Origin: Neotamlana sedimentorum | GTDB taxonomy: Bacteria; Bacteroidota; Bacteroidia; Flavobacteriales; Flavobacteriaceae | Assembly: GCF_000943565.1 (NCBI RefSeq) | Contig: NZ_JTDW01000005.1 | Location: forward strand, 372,001 to 436,000 | Direction: 5' to 3' | Length of the DNA: 64,000 nt | Shown here: positions 36,189 to 45,170 of the stretch, piece after piece | How positions within the stretch are numbered: position 1 is the first letter of the stretch | How the letters are laid out: each line of letters starts with the position of its first letter | Made by a program: the position numbers and the translations under genes | Notes under the pieces: model-generated | What the model was told of the DNA's origin: nothing | Databases searched by the model: none | What the model saw: the letters and a program-made list of their open reading frames with translations, nothing else

Positions 36189-37373
36189 ATGCAACTATTA
36201 TCTGATAGAATTTTAAACATGGCTACCTCAGCAACGTTAGCTATGGCGGCGAAAGCACGCGAATTAAGAGGCGAAGGCAAAGATATTATTGGTTTAAGCT
36301 TAGGCGAACCCGATTTTAACACGCCCGATTTTATAAAAGAAGCCGCTATTCAAGCTATTAACGAGAACTACAACTCGTATACTCCTGTTGATGGCTATGG
36401 TGAACTTAAAGATGCCATTATTACAAAGTTTAAACGTGATAATGGTTTAACTTATGAGTCTTCTCAAATTGTGGTTTCTACAGGTGCTAAACAAGCTCTG
36501 TTTAATATTGCAGGAGTTATGCTTAATGATGGCGACGAAGTTATTTTACCATGTCCATACTGGGTAAGTTACTCTGATATTGTAAAGCTTTTTGGCGGTG
36601 TTCCTGTAGAAGTGAAAACTTCAATTGAAACAGATTTTAAAATGACTGCAGAACAACTTGAAGCTGCCATTACACCAAAAACCAAAATGATGTGGTTTAG
36701 TTCGCCTTGTAACCCAAGTGGTTCGGTGTACAGTAAAGAAGAGCTGCAAGCTTTAGTTGATGTTTTTAAAAAATACCCAGACATTTATGTCGTTTCCGAT
36801 GAAATTTACGAACACATAAATTATGGTAAAGGTCATACCAGTATAGCCGAATTTGAAGAGATGTACAACAGAACTATCACCGTAAATGGCGTTTCTAAGG
36901 CTTTTGCTATGACGGGATGGCGTATTGGATATATTGGTGCTCCAGAAAAAATTGCTAGAGCATGTAATAAACTTCAAGGACAAGCCACAAGCGGTGCCAA
37001 CTGTATTGCACAACGCGCTGTAATAACTGCATGCACAGAATCTCCAGAGAAAGTATCGTATATGATTGAAGAATTTAAAGAGCGTCGCGATTTAATTCTT
37101 GGTTTATTAAACGATATTGAAGGCTTTAACTGTAATGTTCCTGATGGTGCTTTTTACGTATTCCCTGATATTTCATATTACTTCGGAAAGACTTTACGTG
37201 GAAAAACAATAAACAACGCTACCGATTTTTCTTTATATTTATTAGAAGAAGCTTTGGTTGCAACCGTAACAGGTGATGCTTTTGGAAATCCAAATTGTAT
37301 TCGTATATCTTACGCTGCTTCGCAAGAACAAATTATTGAAGCTATAAAACGAATTAAAGAAGCTGTAAGTTAA
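36189..37373 (+). CDS. Class I pyridoxal-phosphate aminotransferase, aspartate aminotransferase type
   Basis: A 394-residue fold-type I aminotransferase. The PLP-binding lysine is Lys237 in NGVSKAFAMTGWRIGY, preceded by SSPCNPSGSVYS and SDEIYEHI. It resembles the I-gamma aspartate aminotransferases, which move the amino group between aspartate and 2-oxoglutarate; specificity for aromatic or prephenate substrates cannot be excluded. It follows the desaturase by 19 bases, perhaps in one transcript, and ends in a symmetrical terminator. Confidence 0.9.
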   Translation: MQLLSDRILNMATSATLAMAAKARELRGEGKDIIGLSLGEPDFNTPDFIKEAAIQAINENYNSYTPVDGYGELKDAIITKFKRDNGLTYESSQIVVSTGAKQALFNIAGVMLNDGDEVILPCPYWVSYSDIVKLFGGVPVEVKTSIETDFKMTAEQLEAAITPKTKMMWFSSPCNPSGSVYSKEELQALVDVFKKYPDIYVVSDEIYEHINYGKGHTSIAEFEEMYNRTITVNGVSKAFAMTGWRIGYIGAPEKIARACNKLQGQATSGANCIAQRAVITACTESPEKVSYMIEEFKERRDLILGLLNDIEGFNCNVPDGAFYVFPDISYYFGKTLRGKTINNATDFSLYLLEEALVATVTGDAFGNPNCIRISYAASQEQIIEAIKRIKEAVS

Positions 37374-37402
37374 TTTCTTACTAAAGCTCTAAAGTTTATA
37401 TT

Positions 37403-37438
37403 AAGCCTTTAAGTTTTAAAAACTTAAAGGCTTTTTTT
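37403..37438. terminator. Bidirectional terminator after the aminotransferase gene
   Basis: A 14-bp stem (AAGCCTTTAAGTTT/AAACTTAAAGGCTT) with T runs on both outer sides. It separates two convergent genes; the stop codon of the minus-strand gene lies within its T run. Confidence 0.88.
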
Positions 37439-37703
37439 ATGTAAAAATAAAATAGCCTAATACTATAAAAAGCACAACTAATAGTAGAATTATAAAAACT
37501 ATTTTCTTTTTAAAGGCCCTGTTTTCCTCGATAGTTTGCTGTTTTATTTTATTTAATAATGCTGGTGTAGACTCTGAAAAAGATTTCATTTTAACTCCGC
37601 GGTAGCTACCAGACAATACTTTTTTGTCTTGTCGTTTTGCTAATAAACTTCTATTATTTTTTAATGAATTACTGGCTGCTACCATTGCACCTTCTCCTCC
37701 CAT
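37437..37703 (-). CDS. Conserved hypothetical protein with a C-terminal membrane anchor
   Basis: An 88-residue protein: about 60 basic, polar residues (several Lys and Arg, KNNRSLLAKRQDKK) followed by one transmembrane segment ending at the last residue (IVFIILLLVVLFIVLGYFIF). No signal peptide, so it should be a tail-anchored type with the N-terminus inside. I recall similar short flavobacterial proteins but no function. It lies between the aminotransferase terminator and accD, without obvious partners. Confidence 0.72.
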   Translation of the reverse strand: MGGEGAMVAASNSLKNNRSLLAKRQDKKVLSGSYRGVKMKSFSESTPALLNKIKQQTIEENRAFKKKIVFIILLLVVLFIVLGYFIFT

Positions 37704-37791
37704 AATTTAATAGTTTTTATAAACCAACAATAACACATTGTTGTATTTATAGGTGGTAGATTTTATAAAAAAGTTACAGAAAGCAAATAAA

Positions 37792-37815
37792 AAAGCCGCT
37801 AAATTTAGCGGCTTT
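37792..37815 (-). terminator. Intrinsic terminator of accD
   Basis: AAAGCCGCTAAA and its exact complement, a 24-bp palindrome with outer A and T runs, 22 bases after the accD stop. Confidence 0.85.
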
Positions 37816-37837
37816 AATTGAAATATTATAAAATGAA

Positions 37838-38695
37838 TTAAGCTCTTAAAGGCTGATTCATAATTAAATCGATATATTGATTTACTTTATTTTTAAGTTC
37901 CTTTCTAACCGTAATAAAATCTAAGAAACCATGCTCTAATAAAAACTCAGCAGATTGAAATCCTTCTGGTAAATCCTTTCCAGTTGTATCTTTTACAACA
38001 CGAGGTCCTGCAAAACCAATCAAAGCTCCTGGTTCGCTAATGTTTATATCGCCTAACATAGCAAAAGATGCTGTTGTACCTCCTGTTGTAGGATCTGTAC
38101 ACAACGAAATATAAGGTAATTTAGCTTCGGCTAACTGTGCTAACTTAACAGATGTTTTGGCTAACTGCATTAAAGATAATGCTGCTTCCATCATACGGGC
38201 ACCGCCAGATTTTGAGATTACCATTAATGGTAATTTTTTCTTTAAAGCATAATCTGCTGCACGTGCTATTTTTTCGCCTACTACACTTCCCATAGAACCA
38301 CCAATAAAGGCAAAATCCATACAAGCTACAACTAAATCTTTTCCTTTAGATTTACCAACGCCGACTCTAACGGCATCTTTTAGCTTTGTTTTTTCTTGAG
38401 CAGATTTTAAACGGTCTGGGTATTTTTTAGTATCAACAAACTTTAAAGGATCTTTAGATTCTAGGTTTGCATCTAATTCTTTAAACTTATTATCATCAAA
38501 AAGAATTTCAAAATACTCTTTACTACCAATACGCACATGGTACCCATCTTCTGGACTTACATAAAAGTTTTTTTCTAACTCTTCGGTATCAATAATTTTC
38601 CCTGTAGGCGATTTGTACCAAAGCCCTTTTGGTGTATCTTTTTTCTCTTCGGTTGTTGTTGTTATTCCTTTTGTTTTTCTTTTAAACCAAGACAT
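37838..38695 (-). CDS. accD: Acetyl-CoA carboxylase carboxyltransferase subunit beta, zinc-less form
   Basis: A 285-residue AccD that, with AccA, moves the carboxyl group from biotin to acetyl-CoA to make malonyl-CoA. The carboxylase core is intact ([44 protein letters not shown]). The N-terminal zinc ribbon is degenerate: the four cysteines of the E. coli type (WTKCxxC and VCPKC) are replaced here by Ser29/Gly32 and Ser/Asp ([14 protein letters not shown]), so no zinc can bind. I recall the same in other flavobacteria. Monocistronic, with a -7 element and terminator. Confidence 0.94.
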   Translation of the reverse strand: MSWFKRKTKGITTTTEEKKDTPKGLWYKSPTGKIIDTEELEKNFYVSPEDGYHVRIGSKEYFEILFDDNKFKELDANLESKDPLKFVDTKKYPDRLKSAQEKTKLKDAVRVGVGKSKGKDLVVACMDFAFIGGSMGSVVGEKIARAADYALKKKLPLMVISKSGGARMMEAALSLMQLAKTSVKLAQLAEAKLPYISLCTDPTTGGTTASFAMLGDINISEPGALIGFAGPRVVKDTTGKDLPEGFQSAEFLLEHGFLDFITVRKELKNKVNQYIDLIMNQPLRA

Positions 38696-38778
38696 ATGAT
38701 TTATATTTTTTTACAGATTATAACAATCTATTACGTTTCAACTTTGTTAGTCAGTTTGCTTTTATAAAAGCGAGAAGA

Positions 38779-38786
38779 CAAAATTA
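38779..38786 (-). promoter_or_regulatory. -7 element (TAATTTTG) of accD
   Basis: Minus strand TAATTTTG matches TAnnTTTG, 83 bases upstream of the accD start. Confidence 0.5.
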
Positions 38787-38881
38787 AACCTTTTTTTGCT
38801 TTTGAGGTAAAACTACGGTGCTTTTTATGAAACAAGCTCCTTTAAGTTAGTGCTATTAATCTGGTTGAAAATACTTTATAC

Positions 38882-38914
38882 AAAAAAAGATTCTGTTTTT
38901 ACAGAATCTTTTTT
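38882..38914 (-). terminator. Intrinsic terminator of fbaA
   Basis: A stem AAAAAAGATTCTG/CAGAATCTTTTTT with a 6-base loop and T run, about 20 bases after the fbaA stop. Confidence 0.88.
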
Positions 38915-38933
38915 ATCGAAAATATTTAATTTC

Positions 38934-40001
38934 TTACAACGTATTAACGTTATTTAAATCTTCAAACGCTTTCTTTAAACGTGCTACGAAAGTTTTTTCG
39001 CCTTCACGCAACCAAACACGTGGATCGTAGAATTTTTTATTTGGCACATCGTCTCCGTCAGGGTTACCAATTTGTGCTTTTAAATATTCAGCTTTTTTCC
39101 CCATGTAATCGCGAATACCTGTCATGAATGCATATTGTAAATCAGTATCGATATTCATTTTAATTACACCATAGCTAATACCTTCACGAATTTCTTCTAC
39201 TGAAGAACCAGAACCGCCATGGAATACAAAATCGATATGATTATGACCTACACCATATTTTTCAGAAATATATTCTTGAGAATTTTTTAAGATTTTTGGA
39301 GTTAATTTTACGTTACCTGGTTTGTAAACACCGTGTACATTACCAAAAGCTGCTGCAATGGTAAAACGAGGACTTACTTTACTTAGCTCTTCGTAAGCGT
39401 AAGCCACTTCTTCGGGTTGTGTGTATAGTTTAGAATCGTCTACATCACTGTTATCTACTCCATCTTCTTCTCCTCCTGTGATACCTAATTCTATCTCTAA
39501 AGTCATTCCCATTTTGCTCATTCTCTCTAAATAGGTTTTACATATTTCTATGTTTTCTTCTATTGGTTCTTCAGAAAGATCAATCATGTGTGAACTGAAT
39601 AATGGTTTTCCAGTTTCTTCAAAATATTTTTCACTGGCGTCTAACATACCATCAATCCATGGTAATAACTTTTTTGCACAGTGGTCTGTATGTAAAATTA
39701 CTGGCACACCATAAGCTTCTGATAACGTATGCACATGCTTAGCACCCGCTACAGCACCTGCAATTGCAGCTTTTTGGTCTTCGTTGCTTAATCCTTTCCC
39801 AGCATTAAACTGTGCACCACCATTTGAAAATTGAATAATTACTGGAGCATTTAAATCTCTTGCTGTTTCTAATACACCGTTAATAGTGTCCGAACCAATA
39901 ACATTTACAGCTGGTAAAGCGTAACTATTTGCTTTAGCGTGTTTAAATATTTCTTGAACTTCATCGCCTGTAGCAACGCCTGGTTTAATGTTGTGTGCCA
40001 T
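38934..40001 (-). CDS. fbaA: Class II fructose-bisphosphate aldolase
   Basis: A 355-residue zinc-dependent aldolase that splits fructose 1,6-bisphosphate into DHAP and glyceraldehyde 3-phosphate (glycolysis and gluconeogenesis, cytosol). Zinc and substrate motifs are visible: VILHTDHCAKK, the downstream GNVHGVYKPG and FHGGSGSS. The length fits the class IIA (E. coli-like) type. It is monocistronic, between a -7 element and a strong terminator. Confidence 0.96.
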   Translation of the reverse strand: MAHNIKPGVATGDEVQEIFKHAKANSYALPAVNVIGSDTINGVLETARDLNAPVIIQFSNGGAQFNAGKGLSNEDQKAAIAGAVAGAKHVHTLSEAYGVPVILHTDHCAKKLLPWIDGMLDASEKYFEETGKPLFSSHMIDLSEEPIEENIEICKTYLERMSKMGMTLEIELGITGGEEDGVDNSDVDDSKLYTQPEEVAYAYEELSKVSPRFTIAAAFGNVHGVYKPGNVKLTPKILKNSQEYISEKYGVGHNHIDFVFHGGSGSSVEEIREGISYGVIKMNIDTDLQYAFMTGIRDYMGKKAEYLKAQIGNPDGDDVPNKKFYDPRVWLREGEKTFVARLKKAFEDLNNVNTL

Positions 40002-40037
40002 GTTTATGTTTAATTTTATTTTTTAAATAGATTACTT

Positions 40038-40045
40038 CAAAAGTA
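40038..40045 (-). promoter_or_regulatory. -7 element (TACTTTTG) of fbaA
   Basis: Minus strand TACTTTTG matches TAnnTTTG, 36 bases upstream of the ATG. Confidence 0.5.
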
Positions 40046-40124
40046 ATCAATTTTTAATAAATTAATTATCGCTAATTAGTTATTTAACCCTAAATAAACC
40101 TAAAACGTTATAGTAAATCTATTT

Positions 40125-42662
40125 TTAGAAAGGATAGTTTATACCTATGTTATAAACGGCATTAGAAAAATTATAATCGTTAAACCAACGGTTTTCATCT
40201 TGATATGAAGGATCATAAGTTTTAAAACCAATATCGAATCGAAATACAAAGAAACTAAAATCGTAACGCAGCCCAAAACCTGAGCCAATTGCGATATCTT
40301 CTAACGAATTAAAGCCTGTAAAAGTTGCTCTAGCATCATCTACATTATCTAGTACATTCCAAATATTGCCAGCATCAACAAACAACGCTCCATTTAAACT
40401 TCCCGCAATGTTAAAACGTTGTTCTGCGCTTAAAGCAATTTTTAGATTAGCTTCATTAAATTCGTTTGTAGTTTCTAAACTCCCAGGACCTAAACCATAG
40501 GCTGTCCAAGCTCTGTTGTCGTTAGGGCCACCGGCAAAAAAACTTTTAGAAAAAGGGATGCTGTTAGAATTTCCATAAGGTATTGCAACTCCTAAAAAAC
40601 TTCGTATTGCCAGGACATTATTTCTTCCTAAATCCCAATGTTTTATATAATCTAATTCGGCTTTTGTGTATTGTGAAAATGCAACGTTTAAAATTTCAAA
40701 GCGGTCATCGCTGTTACGTTCTAATCCCATTAAATCGGCAGCTGTAGCAAACAAATTACCCGCAACCTCAAGTTTGGCTCTAAAAATGGAAAAATCGTTA
40801 TCAAATAAATTGGTGCGCTCATCATTAACAAAACTAAAGCTTGAAGCTAAAATAAGATTGTTTTCCGTTAATCTATTTTTACGTTCGTTGATATTTGAAA
40901 CCGTTATATAATCATTGTCGTCTGAAGTTAATACTGTATTATTAGAAAGTACATCAGAGATAAATATATCGGCATCTTCAGGAATTGACAACTCGTCTTC
41001 TTCTCCCACATAACCAATTTCTTGAGCAATACTATTTAAATTACTGAAGGAAGTTGTGTAAACTGAAAAATAATTATCAATATTTAAATTTTTCACATAC
41101 TGGATATTAAATACGTCTAACCGATTTGAGACCTTTTTGTTAGGGTACCAATTATAATTGAAAACCCCGCTAAAGCTTTGCTTATCCAGACCTATGTTAG
41201 TTTGACTTGTTGCAGAGAGACTAATTACAGTACTTGGAGACATATATTTTGGTATAAAAGGCTCCGTATAAAAAGGTGAAAACAACCGTGGAATAGTTAA
41301 CTTAAAATCCACTCCGTATTCATTTATATCAAAAAACGGATCTTCATCACTATTTCTATTAGCATCTGTAGACGCTCCAATTGATGCTAACCCTGAAATT
41401 TCAAGAGTTTCGGCACCCCTAAAAATATTTCGTATTAATAAACTAGGATTAACCGAAAAACCAACACGCTGAATATTACTTTGGGAGCCATCTGTCCTAA
41501 AACTAAAATTAAACTTTTTTAAAGGCGTAAGTCTTATAGTGTCAGTAAGTGTATTGTCTTTATTTTCAATATACTCAATATTTGGATATTTAAAAGTTCG
41601 TAACTCGTTTAAATGCCTATATGTTCTTGTTTTATCAATCTCTCTAAAAATAGCTCCAGGATTTATAAAAACAGCATCGGTTAACGCCTTAGGACGATAC
41701 TTTATTTTATCGTAACTGTAAATTTTAAAACTATTATATTTTATAGAATCTTTAAATGGTTTACCACGATTTTCAAAGGTATAATCAGTAATAATATTTA
41801 CATCCCTAATTTTAAAAATATCGAAAGGTTCACGACTAACAGAATCTTGAGTTCGTATGGCTCGGTCTTGAATATTTATTCCAACATTTACCTTATTATT
41901 GGTTCCAATGGTATCCATGGTGTAGGTAATATAATCGGCTTTAAAATGATAAATTCCTGAATTTCGTAAAGCACTTGCAATACGTTCGCGTTCTTTATTA
42001 AAATTTTCGGTTTTGTACTGATCATAACGCTTTAAAAGCGTTTCTTGTTTTATTTTTTTATAAAGTGTATCTACAATAGCCGACTTTATATCTGTTGATA
42101 TTGTATCTAAAATGAAGGCGTTACCAGTAGTGACATTATAAGTTACTTCTGCCTTTTTATTGCCAACGTTTTCAATATCATAATTGGCTTTAACATTAAA
42201 CCAACCATTATTTATGTAATAATCTTTAAATCTGTTAACAGTCCGTTTAGCTTTATCTTCATTCAAAATTACAGGTGCCTCTCCAGTATTTTTCAACCAA
42301 TTATTAAAGTCCTTTTTAGATTGAACGTATTTATTGAATTGCTTTGTGGACAAAAAGTTTTCTAATCGTTCTCTTTTCGAAGGCTTATCAAAAATGTTAC
42401 TCTCTATAATAGAGTCTATATTTGGACGTGCCAAGTTATAAACATGCAGACGCAATGGTAAATTAATTAACGGAATTTTTAGATTAGGCTGTTGATAAAG
42501 CAAATTAATTAAAGCCTCCGTCTTAACCTTTTCATCATTTACTTTTATGGTGTTTTTAGTTAATAGTCGTTCTTTTTCGGCAACTCTTTTAACGCTATCG
42601 CAGGCGTAAAACAAGTTAAAACATACGCTTATTATTAATATTTTAAAGAGAAGCTTCTTCAA
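40125..42662 (-). CDS. tamL: BamA/TamA-family outer membrane lipoprotein TamL
   Basis: An 845-residue Omp85-family protein with a lipoprotein signal peptide (FYAC, lipidated Cys21). This lipidated TamA-like form is the Bacteroidota-specific TamL, thought to work with TamB in lipid transport or assembly of outer-membrane proteins. POTRA-like repeats occupy roughly residues 100-400 and the 16-stranded barrel the C-terminal 400, ending in an aromatic-rich strand (NAVYNIGINYPF). No tamB lies beside it in this window. A -7 element is present upstream. Confidence 0.9.
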   Translation of the reverse strand: MKKLLFKILIISVCFNLFYACDSVKRVAEKERLLTKNTIKVNDEKVKTEALINLLYQQPNLKIPLINLPLRLHVYNLARPNIDSIIESNIFDKPSKRERLENFLSTKQFNKYVQSKKDFNNWLKNTGEAPVILNEDKAKRTVNRFKDYYINNGWFNVKANYDIENVGNKKAEVTYNVTTGNAFILDTISTDIKSAIVDTLYKKIKQETLLKRYDQYKTENFNKERERIASALRNSGIYHFKADYITYTMDTIGTNNKVNVGINIQDRAIRTQDSVSREPFDIFKIRDVNIITDYTFENRGKPFKDSIKYNSFKIYSYDKIKYRPKALTDAVFINPGAIFREIDKTRTYRHLNELRTFKYPNIEYIENKDNTLTDTIRLTPLKKFNFSFRTDGSQSNIQRVGFSVNPSLLIRNIFRGAETLEISGLASIGASTDANRNSDEDPFFDINEYGVDFKLTIPRLFSPFYTEPFIPKYMSPSTVISLSATSQTNIGLDKQSFSGVFNYNWYPNKKVSNRLDVFNIQYVKNLNIDNYFSVYTTSFSNLNSIAQEIGYVGEEDELSIPEDADIFISDVLSNNTVLTSDDNDYITVSNINERKNRLTENNLILASSFSFVNDERTNLFDNDFSIFRAKLEVAGNLFATAADLMGLERNSDDRFEILNVAFSQYTKAELDYIKHWDLGRNNVLAIRSFLGVAIPYGNSNSIPFSKSFFAGGPNDNRAWTAYGLGPGSLETTNEFNEANLKIALSAEQRFNIAGSLNGALFVDAGNIWNVLDNVDDARATFTGFNSLEDIAIGSGFGLRYDFSFFVFRFDIGFKTYDPSYQDENRWFNDYNFSNAVYNIGINYPF

Positions 42663-42706
42663 ACGGAGATAATTCGATTTAGTATTTTTTTAAAATTTAT
42701 AATCCA

Positions 42707-42714
42707 TAATTTTG
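42707..42714 (+). promoter_or_regulatory. -7 element (TAATTTTG) of the TrmH-type gene
   Basis: Plus strand TAATTTTG, 100 bases before the ATG at 42815. It is only 4 bases from the minus-strand -7 element of tamL, so the two promoters would overlap. Confidence 0.45.
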
Positions 42715-42718
42715 CTGT

Positions 42719-42726
42719 CAAAAATA
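42719..42726 (-). promoter_or_regulatory. -7 element (TATTTTTG) of tamL
   Basis: Minus strand TATTTTTG matches TAnnTTTG, 56 bases upstream of the tamL start and adjacent to the rightward element at 42707-42714. Confidence 0.45.
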
Positions 42727-42814
42727 CAGCTTTTAAAAGAAAAAAATACTTATTTGCTTATGCATCTGGTTAACTTATTAATATTTTCTTTTCTTTATAA
42801 AAAATACCTAAACC

Positions 42815-43549
42815 ATGCTATCTAAAAGTCAGATAAAATTAATAACTAGTTTAAAACAAAAAAAATACAGACAACAACATGGTTTATTTGTAGTTGAAGG
42901 CATAAAAACGATAACCGAATTGCTTCAATCGTCCTTTAATCTTCAAAAACTATACACTACCAAGTCGTTCAAAATTGATGCCAATAATAATAAAATTGAT
43001 GAAATTTTAATTTCTGATTCCGATTTAAAACGCATTAGCTTTTTAGCTAACCCTAATACGGCTTTAGCTATTTTCGAAATTCCTAAACCGAAAAAAATTG
43101 AAAAATCAGGTTTAATACTAGCTCTTGATGCCATTCGAGATCCTGGAAATTTAGGCACTATTATTCGACTTTGCGATTGGTTTGGAATAAAAAATTTAGT
43201 TTGTAGCAACCAAACCGTTGATTGTTATAATCCTAAAGTAGTACAAGCCACAATGGGATCAATAACCCGAATTAATATTAATTATGTTAATCTAGAAAAC
43301 TTTTTAAAAAGCACTAATTTACCAATTTACGGTGCTTTTATGGATGGCACTAATGTGTACCAAAAACAAGCCTTAGCTGACGGCATATTAGTAATGGGAA
43401 ATGAAGCAAACGGCATTAGCGAGCCAATTGAAGCCTTAATTACAGAGAAACTATCTATTCCAAGGTTTGGAGACCTTCAAGCTACCGAAAGTTTAAATGT
43501 AGCCACAGCTACGGCAATATTATTAAGTGAATTTAGAAGAAGAAATTAA
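42815..43549 (+). CDS. TrmH/SpoU family RNA 2'-O-methyltransferase
   Basis: A 244-residue SPOUT-fold methyltransferase. The three SpoU motifs are ALDAIRDPGNLGTIIRLCDWFG, LVMGNEANGIS and a C-terminal SLNVATATAILLSEFRR. The N-terminal substrate-binding domain (residues 1-90, KSQIKLITSLKQKKYRQ) is that of the RlmB/TrmH-like group, so rRNA or tRNA ribose methylation is likely, target not determinable. Monocistronic, divergent from tamL. Confidence 0.92.
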   Translation: MLSKSQIKLITSLKQKKYRQQHGLFVVEGIKTITELLQSSFNLQKLYTTKSFKIDANNNKIDEILISDSDLKRISFLANPNTALAIFEIPKPKKIEKSGLILALDAIRDPGNLGTIIRLCDWFGIKNLVCSNQTVDCYNPKVVQATMGSITRININYVNLENFLKSTNLPIYGAFMDGTNVYQKQALADGILVMGNEANGISEPIEALITEKLSIPRFGDLQATESLNVATATAILLSEFRRRN

Positions 43550-43577
43550 GCTTTTAATAAACTACAAACTACCACAT

Positions 43578-44309
43578 TTATTGGAACGTAAAGTTAACAA
43601 ATAACCCTCTTGTTTTCATGCTTGCTACATTGCTTGTCCATGGACTATTTGGATCTTCATCTCTAATTAACTCGTCGTTAATACCAAATACACCACGTAC
43701 AGAGGGTGTAAACTTAAAATTATACAAATAAAAATCGATACCAAAACCTAGTTCATAAAATAAAGCATTTTTTGTAGTTCTAAATTGGCCGCTACGGTTG
43801 TCTTCTGGATTATCTTCGTTACTCGAAAGGTTTAATGCTGTAGAGAAGCCCCCAACTATAAACGGTTTAAAATTATTTATTCGTTTTGTTGAAACTTTTA
43901 GTAATAATGGCACGTGTATATAAGTCGATTTTACTTCGCGTACCAAATACGAATTTCGTAATTCTGGTTCGTTTACAAAATAACTTTCGTTATAGTTTAA
44001 TTCTCTGGTGGTAATAATCAAACCCGGTTCTAGGCGTAAATCTAAAAATTTATTAATTCGCAAATTTCCAATTAAACCCACGTTAAAACCAGGGCTTCTT
44101 GCGACATAAATATCATGTAAATCCTCGTTATAGTCGAAATTAAAATCGTACGAGCTTAAACCCAAATAATAGCCCCAACGTAACAAATTATTATCGGTTG
44201 TACCACGCCCTTGGTTGGCATCGTATGTTACTTTTTCGCGCTTAAAAAGCTGCGCTTGAGATGTGTTTACTACGAATAAGAATGAAAGAATTGCAAAAAA
44301 ATACTTCAT
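43578..44309 (-). CDS. porT: PorT-family outer membrane protein (type IX secretion/gliding)
   Basis: A 243-residue beta-barrel-like protein with a signal peptide (MKYFFAILSFLFVVNTSQAQ). I chose the ATG at 44309 over the longer frame from 44384 because the signal peptide begins there and the extra residues overlap ubiE. Sequence (LLRWGYYLGLSSYDFNFDY, RLEPGLIITTRELNY) and the position directly behind ubiE, 4 bases apart, match PorT/SprT, needed for type IX secretion and gliding in flavobacteria. No other T9SS genes are in the window. Confidence 0.82.
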   Translation of the reverse strand: MKYFFAILSFLFVVNTSQAQLFKREKVTYDANQGRGTTDNNLLRWGYYLGLSSYDFNFDYNEDLHDIYVARSPGFNVGLIGNLRINKFLDLRLEPGLIITTRELNYNESYFVNEPELRNSYLVREVKSTYIHVPLLLKVSTKRINNFKPFIVGGFSTALNLSSNEDNPEDNRSGQFRTTKNALFYELGFGIDFYLYNFKFTPSVRGVFGINDELIRDEDPNSPWTSNVASMKTRGLFVNFTFQ

Positions 44310-44313
44310 ATTT

Positions 44314-45045
44314 TTACTTCGATGATTTATAAATTGTTGCCACACCCATAGTTTGTGGAAAATCTTCAACATTAATAAACCCAATTTTATGTAAAATATT
44401 GTTTAAAGCTTCACCATAAGGAAAAACCGAAGCCGATTCGCTTAAATATTTGTAAGCACTTCTATCTTTTGAGAATAATTTACCAATAAATGGCATAATA
44501 TTTTTAGTATACAAATTATAACCCTGCTTAAAAGGCGTTTTAGTTGGCACCGATGTTTCTAAAATCACAAAAATACCACCTGGTTTTAAAACTCTTAAAA
44601 TTTCTTTTAATCCGTTTTCTAAAGTTTCAAAATTACGTACACCAAAAGCAACTGTAATTGCATCAAAAGCATTATCCTTAAAAGGTAAATTCTCACTATC
44701 ACCTAAAACCATTTCAATTTTAGAAGTTAAACCTTTCTTTTTTATTTTTTCTTTACCAACCGCGAGCATGCCACTACTTATATCTAACCCAACAATTTTA
44801 GTAGCCGAGGTTTGAGCTAAATTAATGGCTAAATCCCCAGTACCAGTGGCAATATCTAAAATAGAATCTGGATTCGTGGTAGCAACCATTTGCACCACTT
44901 TTTTTCGCCATTTAACATCAATCCCAAACGAAATAACACGGTTTAAGCCGTCATAATCTTCAGAAATCGTATCGAACATTTTAGCCACCTGTTCTTTTTT
45001 ACCCAAGTCGCTATTTTTATATGGTTTTACTTTTAACAAACTCAA
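44314..45045 (-). CDS. ubiE: Demethylmenaquinone methyltransferase
   Basis: A 243-residue class I SAM methyltransferase of the MenG/UbiE family. The SAM site is [16 protein letters not shown], with downstream [26 protein letters not shown]. It performs the last step of menaquinone synthesis; as menaquinone is the quinone of Bacteroidota, the ubiquinone activity of E. coli UbiE is probably irrelevant here. It is the first gene of the ubiE-porT pair, with the -7 element only 10 bases before the start codon. Confidence 0.95.
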   Translation of the reverse strand: MSLLKVKPYKNSDLGKKEQVAKMFDTISEDYDGLNRVISFGIDVKWRKKVVQMVATTNPDSILDIATGTGDLAINLAQTSATKIVGLDISSGMLAVGKEKIKKKGLTSKIEMVLGDSENLPFKDNAFDAITVAFGVRNFETLENGLKEILRVLKPGGIFVILETSVPTKTPFKQGYNLYTKNIMPFIGKLFSKDRSAYKYLSESASVFPYGEALNNILHKIGFINVEDFPQTMGVATIYKSSK

Positions 45046-45055
45046 AAATTTTAAG

Positions 45056-45063
45056 CAAAGATA
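45056..45063 (-). promoter_or_regulatory. -7 element (TATCTTTG) of ubiE
   Basis: Minus strand TATCTTTG, 10 bases upstream of the ATG. The mRNA would be almost leaderless. Confidence 0.55.
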
Positions 45064-45138
45064 ATCTTTTAAAAATTTAAGTGTAGAAGCTTTAAAGGAA
45101 TTATATCGAATAATTTTATCCCAAAATTGTAATTATAG

Positions 45139-45146
45139 TATATTTG
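45139..45146 (+). promoter_or_regulatory. -7 element (TATATTTG) of trkA
   Basis: TATATTTG followed by C, 24 bases before the trkA ATG. Confidence 0.6.
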
Positions 45147-45170
45147 CACTACTTTTTATTAGATTGAAAA

